This document shows positions 51,958 to 60,791 of a stretch of 64,000 nucleotides of DNA, piece after piece (the stretch's first letter is position 1; each line of letters opens with the position of its first letter). A model generated the notes under the pieces. It was given only the letters and a program-made list of their open reading frames with translations, was not told the DNA's origin and ran no database searches. Origin of the DNA: an uncultured Trichococcus sp. (GTDB lineage: Bacteria; Bacillota; Bacilli; Lactobacillales; Aerococcaceae); the NCBI RefSeq assembly GCF_963667775.1, contig NZ_OY764015.1, forward strand, positions 502,501-566,500. The letters are read 5' to 3'. A program made the translations under genes and the position numbers.

Positions 51958-52848
51958 TCATTCCGTTTGATTGTCGATGAAATTGTTGGTTTTTTGTTGG
52001 TGGTGCTCATCCGAAATCAAATAAGAAAAACCTTCTCCGATAACGCTTTGGGCTTCGCTGATGGTGAAGAAAGCTTTTGGGTCGATGGCCGTCACAATCC
52101 GGTTGAGCGGCATCAATTGCTGTCGGTTGACGACGATCAGGATCACCTTCTTCTGGCTTTTGGAGTAATAGCCTTCGCCTGACAAAAAAGTCATTCCGCG
52201 TCCGATTTTTTTATCGATCGCATCAGCGATTTCCTGATGCCGATCCGAGATGATCAGCACTTGTTTCTTCGGGTTGGACCCTTCCAGGATGAAATCCAGT
52301 ACTTTCGTTTGCACATACAGATGAACGGCAGTCAAGACGACATTCTCCAGCCCGATAACGAATATCGAGGGTCCGACCACGAAAATGTCCAATACAACCA
52401 GTGCGACACTGGTGCTCCAACCGAGGTATTTATTGAAAATCAAGGCGATGATATCGGTCCCGGCCGTGGAACCGCCCGCCTGCATCACGAGGCCCAAACC
52501 TGTGCCGACCAAAAATCCGGAGCAAAGCGGCGCCAAGATGATTGTTTCCATCGGATAGCGCCATCCAGCCGTAAGATGCAGAAAAAACGACATCAATAGT
52601 GTAGCCAGGAGTGTCAGCCTCATGGTCGATTTTTCCAGATAGCGGAATCCGATGGTCAAAATGATGGCGTTCAGGATGAAGCTCGTGATGGCTACAGGGA
52701 TATCCAACGTATAGAAAGCCAACAAACTGATGCCGGTCACACCGCCTTCGCCAAGATGGTTCGCCACGGAAAACATATTGATGCCGACCGCGAACAGAAA
52801 TGTTCCGATCGCAGTCCAAAGGATCGATGCAGTAACGTTCTTTTTCAA
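51958..52848 (-). CDS. YitT-family membrane protein (DUF161/DUF2179)
   Basis: 296 residues. Five or six predicted membrane spans with the repeated YitT pattern (GGVTGISLL near residue 35; AGGSTAGTDIIALIFNKY near 125), then a C-terminal cytosolic DUF2179 domain (about 210-285, GRGMTFLSGEGYYSKSQKKVI). Function unknown; several paralogues are normal in Firmicutes. Start is TTG after GAGAGGGG. Divergent from comGA. Confidence 0.92.
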   Translation of the reverse strand: MKKNVTASILWTAIGTFLFAVGINMFSVANHLGEGGVTGISLLAFYTLDIPVAITSFILNAIILTIGFRYLEKSTMRLTLLATLLMSFFLHLTAGWRYPMETIILAPLCSGFLVGTGLGLVMQAGGSTAGTDIIALIFNKYLGWSTSVALVVLDIFVVGPSIFVIGLENVVLTAVHLYVQTKVLDFILEGSNPKKQVLIISDRHQEIADAIDKKIGRGMTFLSGEGYYSKSQKKVILIVVNRQQLMPLNRIVTAIDPKAFFTISEAQSVIGEGFSYLISDEHHQQKTNNFIDNQTE

Positions 52849-53012
52849 AAAATCCCCTCTCCTTCATTAAGTGATTCCGCATGTTTATCGCATGAGACCG
52901 CTATTTAAGCCAATATAACATATTTTAAGATAATTTTCCCGCCGCAGAAAAAGCGGACGCGTGGATTTTGCAGAAGTTATAGGTGACGGCAAAATAGAAA
53001 TGAGGTGATGAT

Positions 53013-54056
53013 ATGGAAGAAAAAGCAGAGAGCCTGTTGGCGGATGCGATGCGTTTGGGCGTTTCCGACATCCATCTGCTCCCCTATGAAGACCACTATG
53101 AACTCTTTTTTCGAGTGAGTACCGGATTGTCGAAAGTAGCCGTGTATTCAATCGAAAAAGGCGAACGGTTGATTTCTTACTTCAAATTTCTGTCGAACAT
53201 GAACGTGGGCGAAAGGCGGAAACCGCAATCCGGTGCGGTCAGGTACCGATTGAACGGCAAAAAAATAGAACTGAGGCTATCCACCATTGCGAATTTTCGT
53301 TATCAGGAGTCTCTCGTGATCCGCATGCTGTATGCCAATCCGACTTCAGAAAACGGTCTGCACGCATTTTTCCCGGACCAGGAGGCGAAGCTACTCGAAT
53401 TGTTGGACCATAAGAGCGGGCTGGTACTGTTTTCCGGGCCTACCGGTTCCGGGAAAACGACCACCATCTATCATTTGCTGCGCAGAAAATATGCCGATGA
53501 ACCGTTGCAGATCATTACGATGGAGGATCCGGTCGAGATTGAAGAACCGCTGTTTCTGCAGGCAGAGGTGAACGAAACTGCGGGTATCACGTACGACTTG
53601 CTCATCCGCCAGTGTCTTCGGCATCATCCGGACATCCTCGTCATTGGCGAAATCCGGGATGAAGAAACGGCCAAAATGGTCGTGAGGAGCGCATTGACGG
53701 GGCATTTGGTGATCGCGACGATCCATGCCAAAGAGTCTTTCGGGGTATTGGAAAGGTTGCGGGAACTGGCGATTTCTTCCGAACAAATGAAGCAGACGCT
53801 GCTGGCTGTCGTTTCCCAACGTCTGATCGCAAAATATTGTCCGTTGTGCTCCGGGAAGTGCACGATTCACTGCTCCCACTACCATGTGAATGAAAAATCA
53901 GCTGCCATCTACGAAATATTGGCTGGTAAAGAACTGCAGAATTATTTGCAGAATAAGGAGGACAGAAAGCGGTTTGTCACGCTGAATGATAAATTGCGCA
54001 AAGCCTATGCGTGTGGATACATTACGGAAAAGCATTACCTGGAGAACCTCGTCTGA
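53013..54056 (+). CDS. comGA: Competence pseudopilus ATPase ComGA
   Basis: 347 residues. Type II/IV secretion GspE/PilT-like ATPase: Walker A GPTGSGKTTTIYHLL (about 137), Asp box, Walker B VIGEIRDEETAKMV (about 210) and the His box HLVIATIHAKES. A CPLCSGKC cluster near 275 resembles the tetra-Cys zinc motif of GspE. Powers assembly of the competence pseudopilus that takes up DNA. ATG after GAGGTGATGAT. First of seven overlapping genes; no cin-box or ComK box of standard form is seen upstream. Confidence 0.95.
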   Translation: MEEKAESLLADAMRLGVSDIHLLPYEDHYELFFRVSTGLSKVAVYSIEKGERLISYFKFLSNMNVGERRKPQSGAVRYRLNGKKIELRLSTIANFRYQESLVIRMLYANPTSENGLHAFFPDQEAKLLELLDHKSGLVLFSGPTGSGKTTTIYHLLRRKYADEPLQIITMEDPVEIEEPLFLQAEVNETAGITYDLLIRQCLRHHPDILVIGEIRDEETAKMVVRSALTGHLVIATIHAKESFGVLERLRELAISSEQMKQTLLAVVSQRLIAKYCPLCSGKCTIHCSHYHVNEKSAAIYEILAGKELQNYLQNKEDRKRFVTLNDKLRKAYACGYITEKHYLENLV

Positions 54057-55080
54057 AAAACGTTGGCAGGGAAAAGAGCAGGCTTATTTCTTGAAGCGCC
54101 TGAGTGAATTGTTGAAGGAAGGTTTTTCTTTGGCCGAAGGGCTGGCTTTTCTGAAGATGATGCAGCCGAAGCGCGCGGATGATATCCAGCGCATGCTAGG
54201 CAAATTGGAAACGGGCATCAATCTAGCGGATGTCTTGGCTGACTGTGGCTTTTCGGAGCAGGTCGTTTCGCAGCTAAGGTTGTCTTTTCTTCACGGGAAA
54301 TTGACGGAAACCTTGCTTTTTTGTTCCGACTTCTTGACGGAAAAGGACAAACAGCTCCATAAACTCAGAAAAGTGTTGATTTATCCGTTATTTTTGCTGG
54401 TGTTCGCGAATGGGATGTTGATTGCGATCAGACAGGTATTGCTTCCCAGTTTGGAGACGATGCTGGAACCCTCGGAAGAGGCGGCCGGACTGATGGTCCG
54501 CATCATCTTGCTTTACCTGGAGAATTTGCCGCTCATCCTATTGGGTACGTTAGCTTTAGGCGCCAGCTTTTTCCTTTTGGCAAAAAGTTACTTAAAAAAG
54601 AAATCAGCTTTCCAAAAATCGTTGCTGTTTTGCCGGATCCCGCTCTTCAGCAAATGGGTCCAACTCTACTATTCCTTTTTCTTCTGCCGGGAATACGCCT
54701 ATTTCTTCCGCAATGGCATGCAGTTGAACCAGATCGTTTCACTGATGCGCGGCGATGATGGAACTGCCTGGATGAAGGAAATATCCGGATTGGTGGAGGA
54801 AGGGCTGATGCAGGGTGACAGTCTGACGACGATCATCAAACGTTATCCCATCTTCAAAGAGGAGATGGGTTGGATGATCTATCACGGCGAGCTCACCAGC
54901 CAGTTGCCGATCAAATTGAGCATGTACAGCGAAGAATGCTTCCGGCTGCTGATAGCGGATATCGAACAGAAAATCGGCTGGCTGCAGCCTGTCTTGTTTC
55001 TCATGGTCGCCGTCATCGTGATGGCGATCTATCTTATATTGTTGATGCCGATGCTAAGTTCATTAGGAGGAATGTATTAA
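53986..55080 (+). CDS. comGB: Competence pseudopilus membrane platform ComGB (start uncertain)
   Basis: Up to 364 residues. Type II secretion F-domain protein with about three membrane spans (around 155-180, 195-215, 340-362). Forms the inner-membrane platform on which ComGA acts. The homologous region begins KEQAYFLKRLSELLKEGFSL, close to where comGA ends. The first ATG (53986) and the next (54007) both lie inside comGA and lack a ribosome binding site; no ATG, GTG or TTG exists nearer. The true start is unresolved, and coupling to comGA is likely. Last bases overlap the comGC ATG. Confidence 0.88.
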   Translation: MINCAKPMRVDTLRKSITWRTSSEKRWQGKEQAYFLKRLSELLKEGFSLAEGLAFLKMMQPKRADDIQRMLGKLETGINLADVLADCGFSEQVVSQLRLSFLHGKLTETLLFCSDFLTEKDKQLHKLRKVLIYPLFLLVFANGMLIAIRQVLLPSLETMLEPSEEAAGLMVRIILLYLENLPLILLGTLALGASFFLLAKSYLKKKSAFQKSLLFCRIPLFSKWVQLYYSFFFCREYAYFFRNGMQLNQIVSLMRGDDGTAWMKEISGLVEEGLMQGDSLTTIIKRYPIFKEEMGWMIYHGELTSQLPIKLSMYSEECFRLLIADIEQKIGWLQPVLFLMVAVIVMAIYLILLMPMLSSLGGMY

Positions 55081-55400
55081 TGAAATCAATAAAAAAAACA
55101 CTAAAAAATAAAGAAGCCTTTACACTTATGGAAATGGTACTCGTCCTTTTCATTATTTCTGTGCTGATGCTGATGATCATCCCGAATGTGGCGAACACGA
55201 AAACTAGTGTAGAGACTAAAGGCACGGATGCTTTGGCGGTTGTGGTGCAGACACAGGCTGACATGTATGAATTGGATACAGGGACGGAAGCGGCCAGCTT
55301 TACCGTCCTTGGGGATGGTGGTTACCTAAACGATAATCAAGTGACCCAAGCAACCGCCAAGCTCACAATAGCAGGCGGTAATGTTTCCATAATCGAGTGA
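55080..55400 (+). CDS. comGC: Major competence pseudopilin ComGC
   Basis: 106 residues. Type IV pilin-like signal KNKEAFTLMEMVLVLFII: cleavage expected before Phe with Ala at -1 instead of Gly, as in streptococcal ComGC/ComYC; Glu+5 is present. The hydrophobic helix follows. ATG 55080 overlaps the comGB stop (TAATG) and is preceded by TAGGAGGAATG. Processed by prepilin peptidase ComC, which is not in the window. Confidence 0.94.
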   Translation: MKSIKKTLKNKEAFTLMEMVLVLFIISVLMLMIIPNVANTKTSVETKGTDALAVVVQTQADMYELDTGTEAASFTVLGDGGYLNDNQVTQATAKLTIAGGNVSIIE

Positions 55401-55420
55401 TTTGATTGAAGGCTTGAATA

Positions 55421-55864
55421 ATGTATAAAAGCGGATTCACATTATTGGAGAGCTTATTGGTACTGATGATCGCCTCCATGATTTTGCTGCTGACCCCACA
55501 ATTGGAAACCGCAACGGATGAACTCGCGTTCAATCTGTTTTTGGACGATTTCTTGACGGAACTTCACACAGCTCAGAGTTATGCGGTCATCACAGGGAAT
55601 GGCGTCAATATGGATGTCCTGCGACCAATCGGCGCAACGCATTATGCTGTTTTTAAAGACGGTACCGGATCGGACCGTTATATCAATCGGAAGTTACTTT
55701 TGCCTGAAGGATCAAAAGTGATTCAAGGCTACACCGGATTCATCAAAGGAGGAAGCGGATATCTGCAGCCGAATACCATCATCATGGAAACGGACCGATA
55801 TCGCTATACCATCACAATCCAATTGGGGAGCGGTCGTTATGAAGTCAATAAAGCTAAACGATAG
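55421..55864 (+). CDS. comGD: Minor competence pseudopilin ComGD
   Basis: 147 residues. Prepilin motif SGFTLLESLLVLMIASM directly at the N-terminus, then an extracellular domain with aromatic residues. Minor pilin needed for pseudopilus assembly. Weak ribosome binding site (GAAGG). Overlaps comGE by 26 bp. Confidence 0.92.
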   Translation: MYKSGFTLLESLLVLMIASMILLLTPQLETATDELAFNLFLDDFLTELHTAQSYAVITGNGVNMDVLRPIGATHYAVFKDGTGSDRYINRKLLLPEGSKVIQGYTGFIKGGSGYLQPNTIIMETDRYRYTITIQLGSGRYEVNKAKR

Positions 55865-56180
55865 CAGTGGTTATATGCTTTTCGAAAGTCTGATCGCTTT
55901 GGCCATGGTCAGCATCTCAATCTATGTGCTGATGCCGCATTCCGTTAAATTTTTCACGACTTTAAAAGCGGCGGGAGCGGAAGTTGCCTACTGGCGGGTC
56001 GCGCAGGACCAGATGCAGGTCATCGCCAAAGGAGGAAACCCAATCGAAAGTCAGGCTTCCGGAGGTATACTGTTCACCACTACTTGGAATCCGGAAACCT
56101 CAGAACTTATAGTGAGCGGTGATGATGGGTCAGAAAGGGTGACGGTGCATGCCGACGAAATCGATGCAAAAGAACCCTGA
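55839..56180 (+). CDS. comGE: Minor competence pseudopilin ComGE
   Basis: 113 residues with prepilin-like N-terminus SGYMLFESLIALAMVSIS, where Tyr replaces Phe at +1. Small extracellular part. Named by position and motif, as ComGE proteins are poorly conserved. ATG lies inside comGD. Confidence 0.82.
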   Translation: MKSIKLNDSSGYMLFESLIALAMVSISIYVLMPHSVKFFTTLKAAGAEVAYWRVAQDQMQVIAKGGNPIESQASGGILFTTTWNPETSELIVSGDDGSERVTVHADEIDAKEP

Positions 56181-56616
56181 ACAATCGCAAGCCGGATTCA
56201 CTTTATTGGAAGCGGCGTTTGCGCTGACTGTCAATACGATGGTGCTCCTGCTGATAGTTGGGGGCATGGGGGTAATCCGCACTGCGAACGTACAGCTGGA
56301 GCAGAGACAAGAAGCAGAATGGCATCTGTTCCTGATCCAACTTGAGCATGAGTTGGAAGACGAGTTGATGGTGCAAAAGACAAGCACGACAATCCGCACC
56401 AAATCAAAAAATCCGGCTGATACTGCTGTTTATACCTATGAGTTCCGTATCAATAAAGTGCTTCGTTACAAAAACGGAGAAGGCTATCATCCGATGCTGC
56501 TGCAAGTCAAAGCGTTGAAATACGAGGTGACCAATGAAGGGATTTCTATCCAGGCTACGCTTTCGGACGACCAGACGCGCAGAGCGCATCTTATCTTGCC
56601 GAAAGCCCCAATTTAA
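56149..56616 (+). CDS. comGF: Minor competence pseudopilin ComGF
   Basis: 155 residues. N-terminus SQAGFTLLEAAFALTVNTMVL, a regular prepilin motif after a 15-residue leader, and the ComGF-like C-terminal domain (EAEWHLFLIQLEHELED). Overlaps comGE by 32 bp. Confidence 0.9.
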   Translation: MPTKSMQKNPEQSQAGFTLLEAAFALTVNTMVLLLIVGGMGVIRTANVQLEQRQEAEWHLFLIQLEHELEDELMVQKTSTTIRTKSKNPADTAVYTYEFRINKVLRYKNGEGYHPMLLQVKALKYEVTNEGISIQATLSDDQTRRAHLILPKAPI

Positions 56617-56971
56617 AAATCACCGTTTTAGGAGGAAGGGAGGCTCCATCTTGCCGCTCACCATCTTCTACCTGTTCCTTTCGCAAATGATGCTTTTCGG
56701 GCTTATCCGGGTATATGAGAATCAACTCTATCTTTACAGATTGACGGAGAATCATTATAAAGCGCAGACTTTGTTGGCCTATACAGACTACTGGATACAG
56801 GATCATAACAAAGCGTCAACCCCGGGAAACCGCATTCTGCCTGCAATGTTGTCTTTCGAAGAAGGCGTCGTTCATTGTGTGGCGGATGCAGGCGGCAAAG
56901 TCACTGCCACCGTGACGCTGCAAAATGACTACAGAGAAACTTTGGTAGTGGAAATCCTGTCCCCGGAGTGA
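56534..56971 (+). CDS. comGG: Competence pseudopilin ComGG (start uncertain)
   Basis: Up to 145 residues. The conserved part begins RKGGSILPLTIFYLFLSQMM, where ComGG normally starts soon before KGG. The only ATG, at 56534, overlaps comGF by 83 bp and adds a basic 34-residue leader. A TTG at 56651 follows AGGAGG-type sequence but would remove KGG. Last gene of the comG operon, closed by a terminator at 57028-57075. Confidence 0.82.
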   Translation: MKGFLSRLRFRTTRRAERILSCRKPQFKNHRFRRKGGSILPLTIFYLFLSQMMLFGLIRVYENQLYLYRLTENHYKAQTLLAYTDYWIQDHNKASTPGNRILPAMLSFEEGVVHCVADAGGKVTATVTLQNDYRETLVVEILSPE

Positions 56972-57027
56972 TGCGCTAAAAAGTAAGGTCTTGTGTAGAA
57001 AGAGGCCAGAGGTAAGCAAACAAGCGA

Positions 57028-57075
57028 GACGCACAAGAAACCCGAGATTTCGTCGGACTTCTTGTGCGTTTTTTG
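57028..57075 (+). terminator. comG operon terminator
   Basis: ACGCACAAGAA and TTCTTGTGCGT arms followed by six T. Confidence 0.92.
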
Positions 57076-57218
57076 GTGGTTTATCGGATTTGCTATCGAA
57101 TGCCGATCCCAAAGCTCAAATGCACGAATTTCCCCTATCTATGCAGGCCATTTTTTGATATACTTGATAGGTATGTTTGTAAACAAACAGGATATTTTAT
57201 TGGAAGGAAGTATGTGAA

Positions 57219-58280
57219 ATGAGTAGAGTCTCAAAATTGCAGGATGCCATCAAAGCGAAGAAGATGGATGCAATGCTGGTGACAAGTCAATATAACTTAC
57301 GTTATGTTTCCAATTTTACGGGCACGACCGGTCTGGCGGTCATCACCCAAGAGGAAGCTTTTTTTGTGACTGACTTCCGTTATACCCAACAAGCTGCTTC
57401 ACAGGCACAGGGTTTTCAGATTATTCAGAATAAAGGGCCGATATTCGAAGAAGTGAAAAAGATAGCGGAAGAAAAGGGCTTTGCATCAATAGGTTTCGAA
57501 GACGCTATCATGTCCTTCCGCAGTGTCGAGGACTTGGAGGATTTGGTGACGTGCGATTTGGTTCCTGCTTCAGGCATCATCGAGGAATTGCGTGAAGTCA
57601 AAGATGAAGAGGAAATCAAGACTATCAAGAGGGCTTGTGAAATAGCGGATGCGGGCTTCATGTTCATCCTTGACCACATCCGTCCGGGAGTTTCGGAAAT
57701 AGAAGTCGCCAACCGCCTGGATTTCCACATGCGCGAATTGGGTGCGAGCGGCGTTTCTTTCGAAACAATTGTCGCCAGCGGCATCCGTTCCGCCATGCCG
57801 CATGGTGTGGCCAGTCCGAAGCTGATTCAAAAAGGCGACTTTGTAACGCTGGATTTCGGTTGTTATTACAACGGCTATGTTTCGGATATGACCCGCACGG
57901 TATCAGTTGGGCAACCCGATGCTGAATTGAAGAAAATCTACGAGATTGTTCTGGCTGCCCAATTGCGCGTGAATGAGGCAGCAAAAGCGGGCATGACCGG
58001 AATCGAAGTCGACAGTGTCTCACGTGATTATATTACGGAACAGGGTTATGGAGAAGCGTTCGGACACTCCAACGGGCATGGGATCGGACTGGAGATACAT
58101 GAGGGTCCGAATACATCGCAAAAAGCCGGAAAAGTGCTTGTGCCGGGGAATGTCATCACAAATGAACCGGGCATCTATCTTGCGGGTCTGGGCGGTGTCC
58201 GGATTGAAGATGATCTTGTGATCCGGGATGAAGGCAACGAGATTTTGACACATTCTCCAAAAGAATTGATTATTTTATAA
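57219..58280 (+). CDS. Xaa-Pro peptidase (M24 family, PepP/YqhT-like)
   Basis: 353 residues. Same M24 fold as PepQ at 40032 but a different subgroup: N-terminal creatinase-like domain, then LDFGCYYNGYVSDMTRT (Asp, Asp), GHSNGHGIGLEIHEGP (His), NEPGIYLAG (Glu) and GVRIEDD (Glu). Removes N-terminal residues next to proline from peptides. It directly precedes efp, as yqhT does in Bacillus. ATG after AAGGAAG. Confidence 0.93.
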   Translation: MSRVSKLQDAIKAKKMDAMLVTSQYNLRYVSNFTGTTGLAVITQEEAFFVTDFRYTQQAASQAQGFQIIQNKGPIFEEVKKIAEEKGFASIGFEDAIMSFRSVEDLEDLVTCDLVPASGIIEELREVKDEEEIKTIKRACEIADAGFMFILDHIRPGVSEIEVANRLDFHMRELGASGVSFETIVASGIRSAMPHGVASPKLIQKGDFVTLDFGCYYNGYVSDMTRTVSVGQPDAELKKIYEIVLAAQLRVNEAAKAGMTGIEVDSVSRDYITEQGYGEAFGHSNGHGIGLEIHEGPNTSQKAGKVLVPGNVITNEPGIYLAGLGGVRIEDDLVIRDEGNEILTHSPKELIIL

Positions 58281-58348
58281 AAAAATAGAATCCGCACTAA
58301 AATAATGGTAAACTTAGTTAAAATGAGCTGCCACAGGAGGAATTATAA

Positions 58349-58906
58349 ATGATTTCAGTAAATGATTTTAAGACAGGCCTGACGATCGAAATTGATGGAG
58401 GATTATGGAAAGTAATCGACTTTCAACACGTAAAACCGGGTAAAGGCGCGGCATTCGTCCGTTCGAAACTAAAAAATCTTCGTACAGGGGCTGTGCAGGA
58501 AAAAACTTTCCGTGCGGGTGAGAAAGTCGGAAAAGCGCATATCGCTAACCGCAAAATGCAGTATCTTTACGAAAGTGCCGGTGCTTACGTGTTCATGGAT
58601 ACTGAAAACTATGAACAAATCGAATTGAATGCAGGACAAATCGAATATGAATTGAACTATCTGAAGGAAAATATGGAAGTCAATATCCTGATGTACGAAT
58701 CAGAAACACTTGGTGTCGATCTACCGAATACAGTAATCCTGCGTGTGGAAGAAACTGAGCCAGGAATCAAGGGCGATACAGCTTCAGGCGGATCAAAACC
58801 TGCCAAAATGGAAACAGGCTTGATGGTGAACGTGCCATTCTTCGTTAATGCGGATGATATGCTGATCGTCAACACAACGGACGGTTCTTACGTATCCCGT
58901 GCATAA
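58349..58906 (+). CDS. efp: Elongation factor P
   Basis: 185 residues, the standard length of three beta-barrel domains. Conserved tip Lys32 in [12 protein letters not shown], the site modified in other bacteria (5-aminopentanol in Bacillus). Helps ribosomes form peptide bonds at proline runs. Signature near residue 150: [24 protein letters not shown] after AGGAGG. With yqhY and nusB close behind. Confidence 0.97.
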   Translation: MISVNDFKTGLTIEIDGGLWKVIDFQHVKPGKGAAFVRSKLKNLRTGAVQEKTFRAGEKVGKAHIANRKMQYLYESAGAYVFMDTENYEQIELNAGQIEYELNYLKENMEVNILMYESETLGVDLPNTVILRVEETEPGIKGDTASGGSKPAKMETGLMVNVPFFVNADDMLIVNTTDGSYVSRA

Positions 58907-58932
58907 TGTTTCCCAAGAAAGGAGAATGACAG

Positions 58933-59358
58933 ATGATGGAAGAAACAAACATTCCTTTAGCAAACGGTCCGGCTCCGCTGGGAGAGATTGAAATTGCTCC
59001 TGAAGTGATTGAAGTGATCGCTGGTATTGCAGCGAATGAAGTAGACGGTGTTTATGCGATGCAAGGGTCTTTCAAGACCGGCGTCAATGAATTGTTGGGA
59101 CGCACCGCCCACAACAAAGGTGTACATTTGACGGTGGATGAAGATGGATTGGCGGTTGATGTATACTGCTATATCAAATACGGAGCTTCCGTACCGAAAG
59201 TCGCTTTGGATATGCAAGAAAAAGTGAAGGAACAAGTCCTTTACATGAGCAATCTTGAAGTGTCGCAAGTGAACGTCCATGTAGTCGGCCTTGTCGCGCC
59301 AAAATCCGAAGACAACACTTATCTTGATTTGGATACAGAATTGGGGGAGAATGCGTGA
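58933..59358 (+). CDS. Asp23/Gls24-family protein (YqhY)
   Basis: 141 residues. Asp23 domain with GEIEIAPEVIEVIAGIAANEVDGV and the KVALDMQEKVKEQV helix. Small cytosolic protein. In Bacillus yqhY lies between accBC and nusB and influences acetyl-CoA carboxylase activity; accBC are not here. Two adjacent ATG codons, both after AAAGGAG. The stop overlaps the GTG of nusB. Confidence 0.9.
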   Translation: MMEETNIPLANGPAPLGEIEIAPEVIEVIAGIAANEVDGVYAMQGSFKTGVNELLGRTAHNKGVHLTVDEDGLAVDVYCYIKYGASVPKVALDMQEKVKEQVLYMSNLEVSQVNVHVVGLVAPKSEDNTYLDLDTELGENA

Positions 59359-59810
59359 GCACTTCCCGTCTAACCAGAAGAGAAATCAGGGAAAAGGCGC
59401 TCCAAGCCCTTTTCCAGTTGAAAACGAACGAAGAATTGACCCCTGAAGAAGCCATCAAGCAAGCTCTGTTGAGCGATTCAGAAGAATGGAACAGCGAAGA
59501 GGACGTCGAAATCCAGAACTATCCTTATTTGATCACCCTAGTGCATGGCGTGTTGGATAATCAAGCGACGATTGATGAAGCGATCCGGCCTTACCTGAAG
59601 AACTGGACGGTAGGCAGATTGGCCAAAGCAGATGCTCTGATTATGCAGATCGCTGCCTACGAAATGCTGTTGGGTGATACGGAACAAGTACCTCAAAGGG
59701 TAGCGTTGAATGAAGCCATCGAAATTTCAAAGCTTTATTGTGATGAACAATCGAGTAAATTCATTAACGGCGTATTGTCCAATCTCATTCCCGAAACGGA
59801 AAATCCTTAA
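59355..59810 (+). CDS. nusB: Transcription antitermination factor NusB
   Basis: 151 residues, all helical. N-terminal LTRREIREKALQALFQL and C-terminal PQRVALNEAIEISKLYCDEQSSKFINGVL are NusB signatures. With NusE (S10) it binds boxA RNA in rRNA operons. Start GTG, with GGGGAGAA upstream, overlapping the yqhY stop. The last codons and stop lie in the stem of its own terminator. Confidence 0.95.
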   Translation: MSTSRLTRREIREKALQALFQLKTNEELTPEEAIKQALLSDSEEWNSEEDVEIQNYPYLITLVHGVLDNQATIDEAIRPYLKNWTVGRLAKADALIMQIAAYEMLLGDTEQVPQRVALNEAIEISKLYCDEQSSKFINGVLSNLIPETENP

Positions 59811-59839
59811 TGCTTCGGCTTAAGGATTTTCTTTTTTTT
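59800..59839 (+). terminator. Terminator overlapping the end of nusB
   Basis: AAAATCCTTAA and TTAAGGATTTT arms around a TTCG-containing loop, then a T-run. The left arm contains the nusB stop codon. Confidence 0.88.
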
Positions 59840-59935
59840 CCGCTGAATCCGGGCATGACAAGCCCGCTTTTCTAACCGAAACCAAAGAGATTATGTTAAA
59901 ATAGACGGTAACACTAAGAAGAAGGAGATTGATTA

Positions 59936-60775
59936 ATGGAAACGATTATTATGGATGGAAAAGGCTTAGCAAAAAAAATGCAGGATCAGATGAAAGAGCA
60001 GGTAGCAGCATTGACAGCGGAAGGGAAAACCCCTGGTCTTTGCGTCATTCTGGTCGGTGAGGATAAAGCAAGCCAAGTCTATGTCCGCAATAAAGAGAAA
60101 CAATCCGAAGCAATGGGTATGAATTCGCGTGTTGTTCGCCTTGCGGCAGACATCTCCGAAGCGGCTCTCCTGGCTGAAGTCGAAAAACAGAATCAAGATG
60201 ACAGCATGCATGGCATTCTGGTGCAGTTGCCTTTGCCGAAGCACATAGATGAACAAAAAGTCCTGCGCGCTATCCGTTATGAGAAGGATGTGGATGGATT
60301 CCATCCGATGAACGTCGGGAACTTCTTCCTGGGTAACGAATCAGCATTGCCATGTACCCCGTATGGCATCATGAAAATTTTGGAAGAATACAACATCGAA
60401 ATCGAGGGCAAAAAAGCATTGGTGATCGGCCGGAGCAATATCGTCGGCAAACCGATGTCCATCATGCTGCTGAACGAAAATGCCACAGTCACGATTGCCC
60501 ATTCCCGCACCAAAAACCTGAAGGAATTGGCGAAAGAAGCTGACATCCTGGTAGCTGCGATCGGCAGAGGGCATTTCGTCACCGCTGACTTCATCAAACA
60601 AGGCGCAGTCGTCATCGATGTGGGGATGAATCGCAGTTCAGAAGGCAAATTGATCGGGGACGTGGATACGGCTGCCGCAATGGGTATCGCAAGCCATATC
60701 ACACCAGTTCCTGGCGGTGTCGGACCGATGACGATCACGATGCTGTTGCAACAAACAATCGATAAAGCAAAATAA
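59936..60775 (+). CDS. folD: Bifunctional methylenetetrahydrofolate dehydrogenase / cyclohydrolase
   Basis: 279 residues. Interconverts methylene-, methenyl- and 10-formyl-tetrahydrofolate with NADP. Catalytic Lys in YVRNKEKQ, HGILVQLPLPKHI near residue 93, GRSNIVGKPM near 163 and the late TPVPGGVGPMT. ATG after AAGGAG. 16 bp before xseA and in the same operon. Confidence 0.97.
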   Translation: METIIMDGKGLAKKMQDQMKEQVAALTAEGKTPGLCVILVGEDKASQVYVRNKEKQSEAMGMNSRVVRLAADISEAALLAEVEKQNQDDSMHGILVQLPLPKHIDEQKVLRAIRYEKDVDGFHPMNVGNFFLGNESALPCTPYGIMKILEEYNIEIEGKKALVIGRSNIVGKPMSIMLLNENATVTIAHSRTKNLKELAKEADILVAAIGRGHFVTADFIKQGAVVIDVGMNRSSEGKLIGDVDTAAAMGIASHITPVPGGVGPMTITMLLQQTIDKAK

Positions 60776-60791
60776 CCAAGGAGGCACAAAG

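Noticed and set aside
52849-53012. Competence promoter (cin-box or K-box) before comGA
   Set aside because: No TACGAATA-type cin-box and no AAAA-N5-TTTT pair was found in the 164-bp upstream region.
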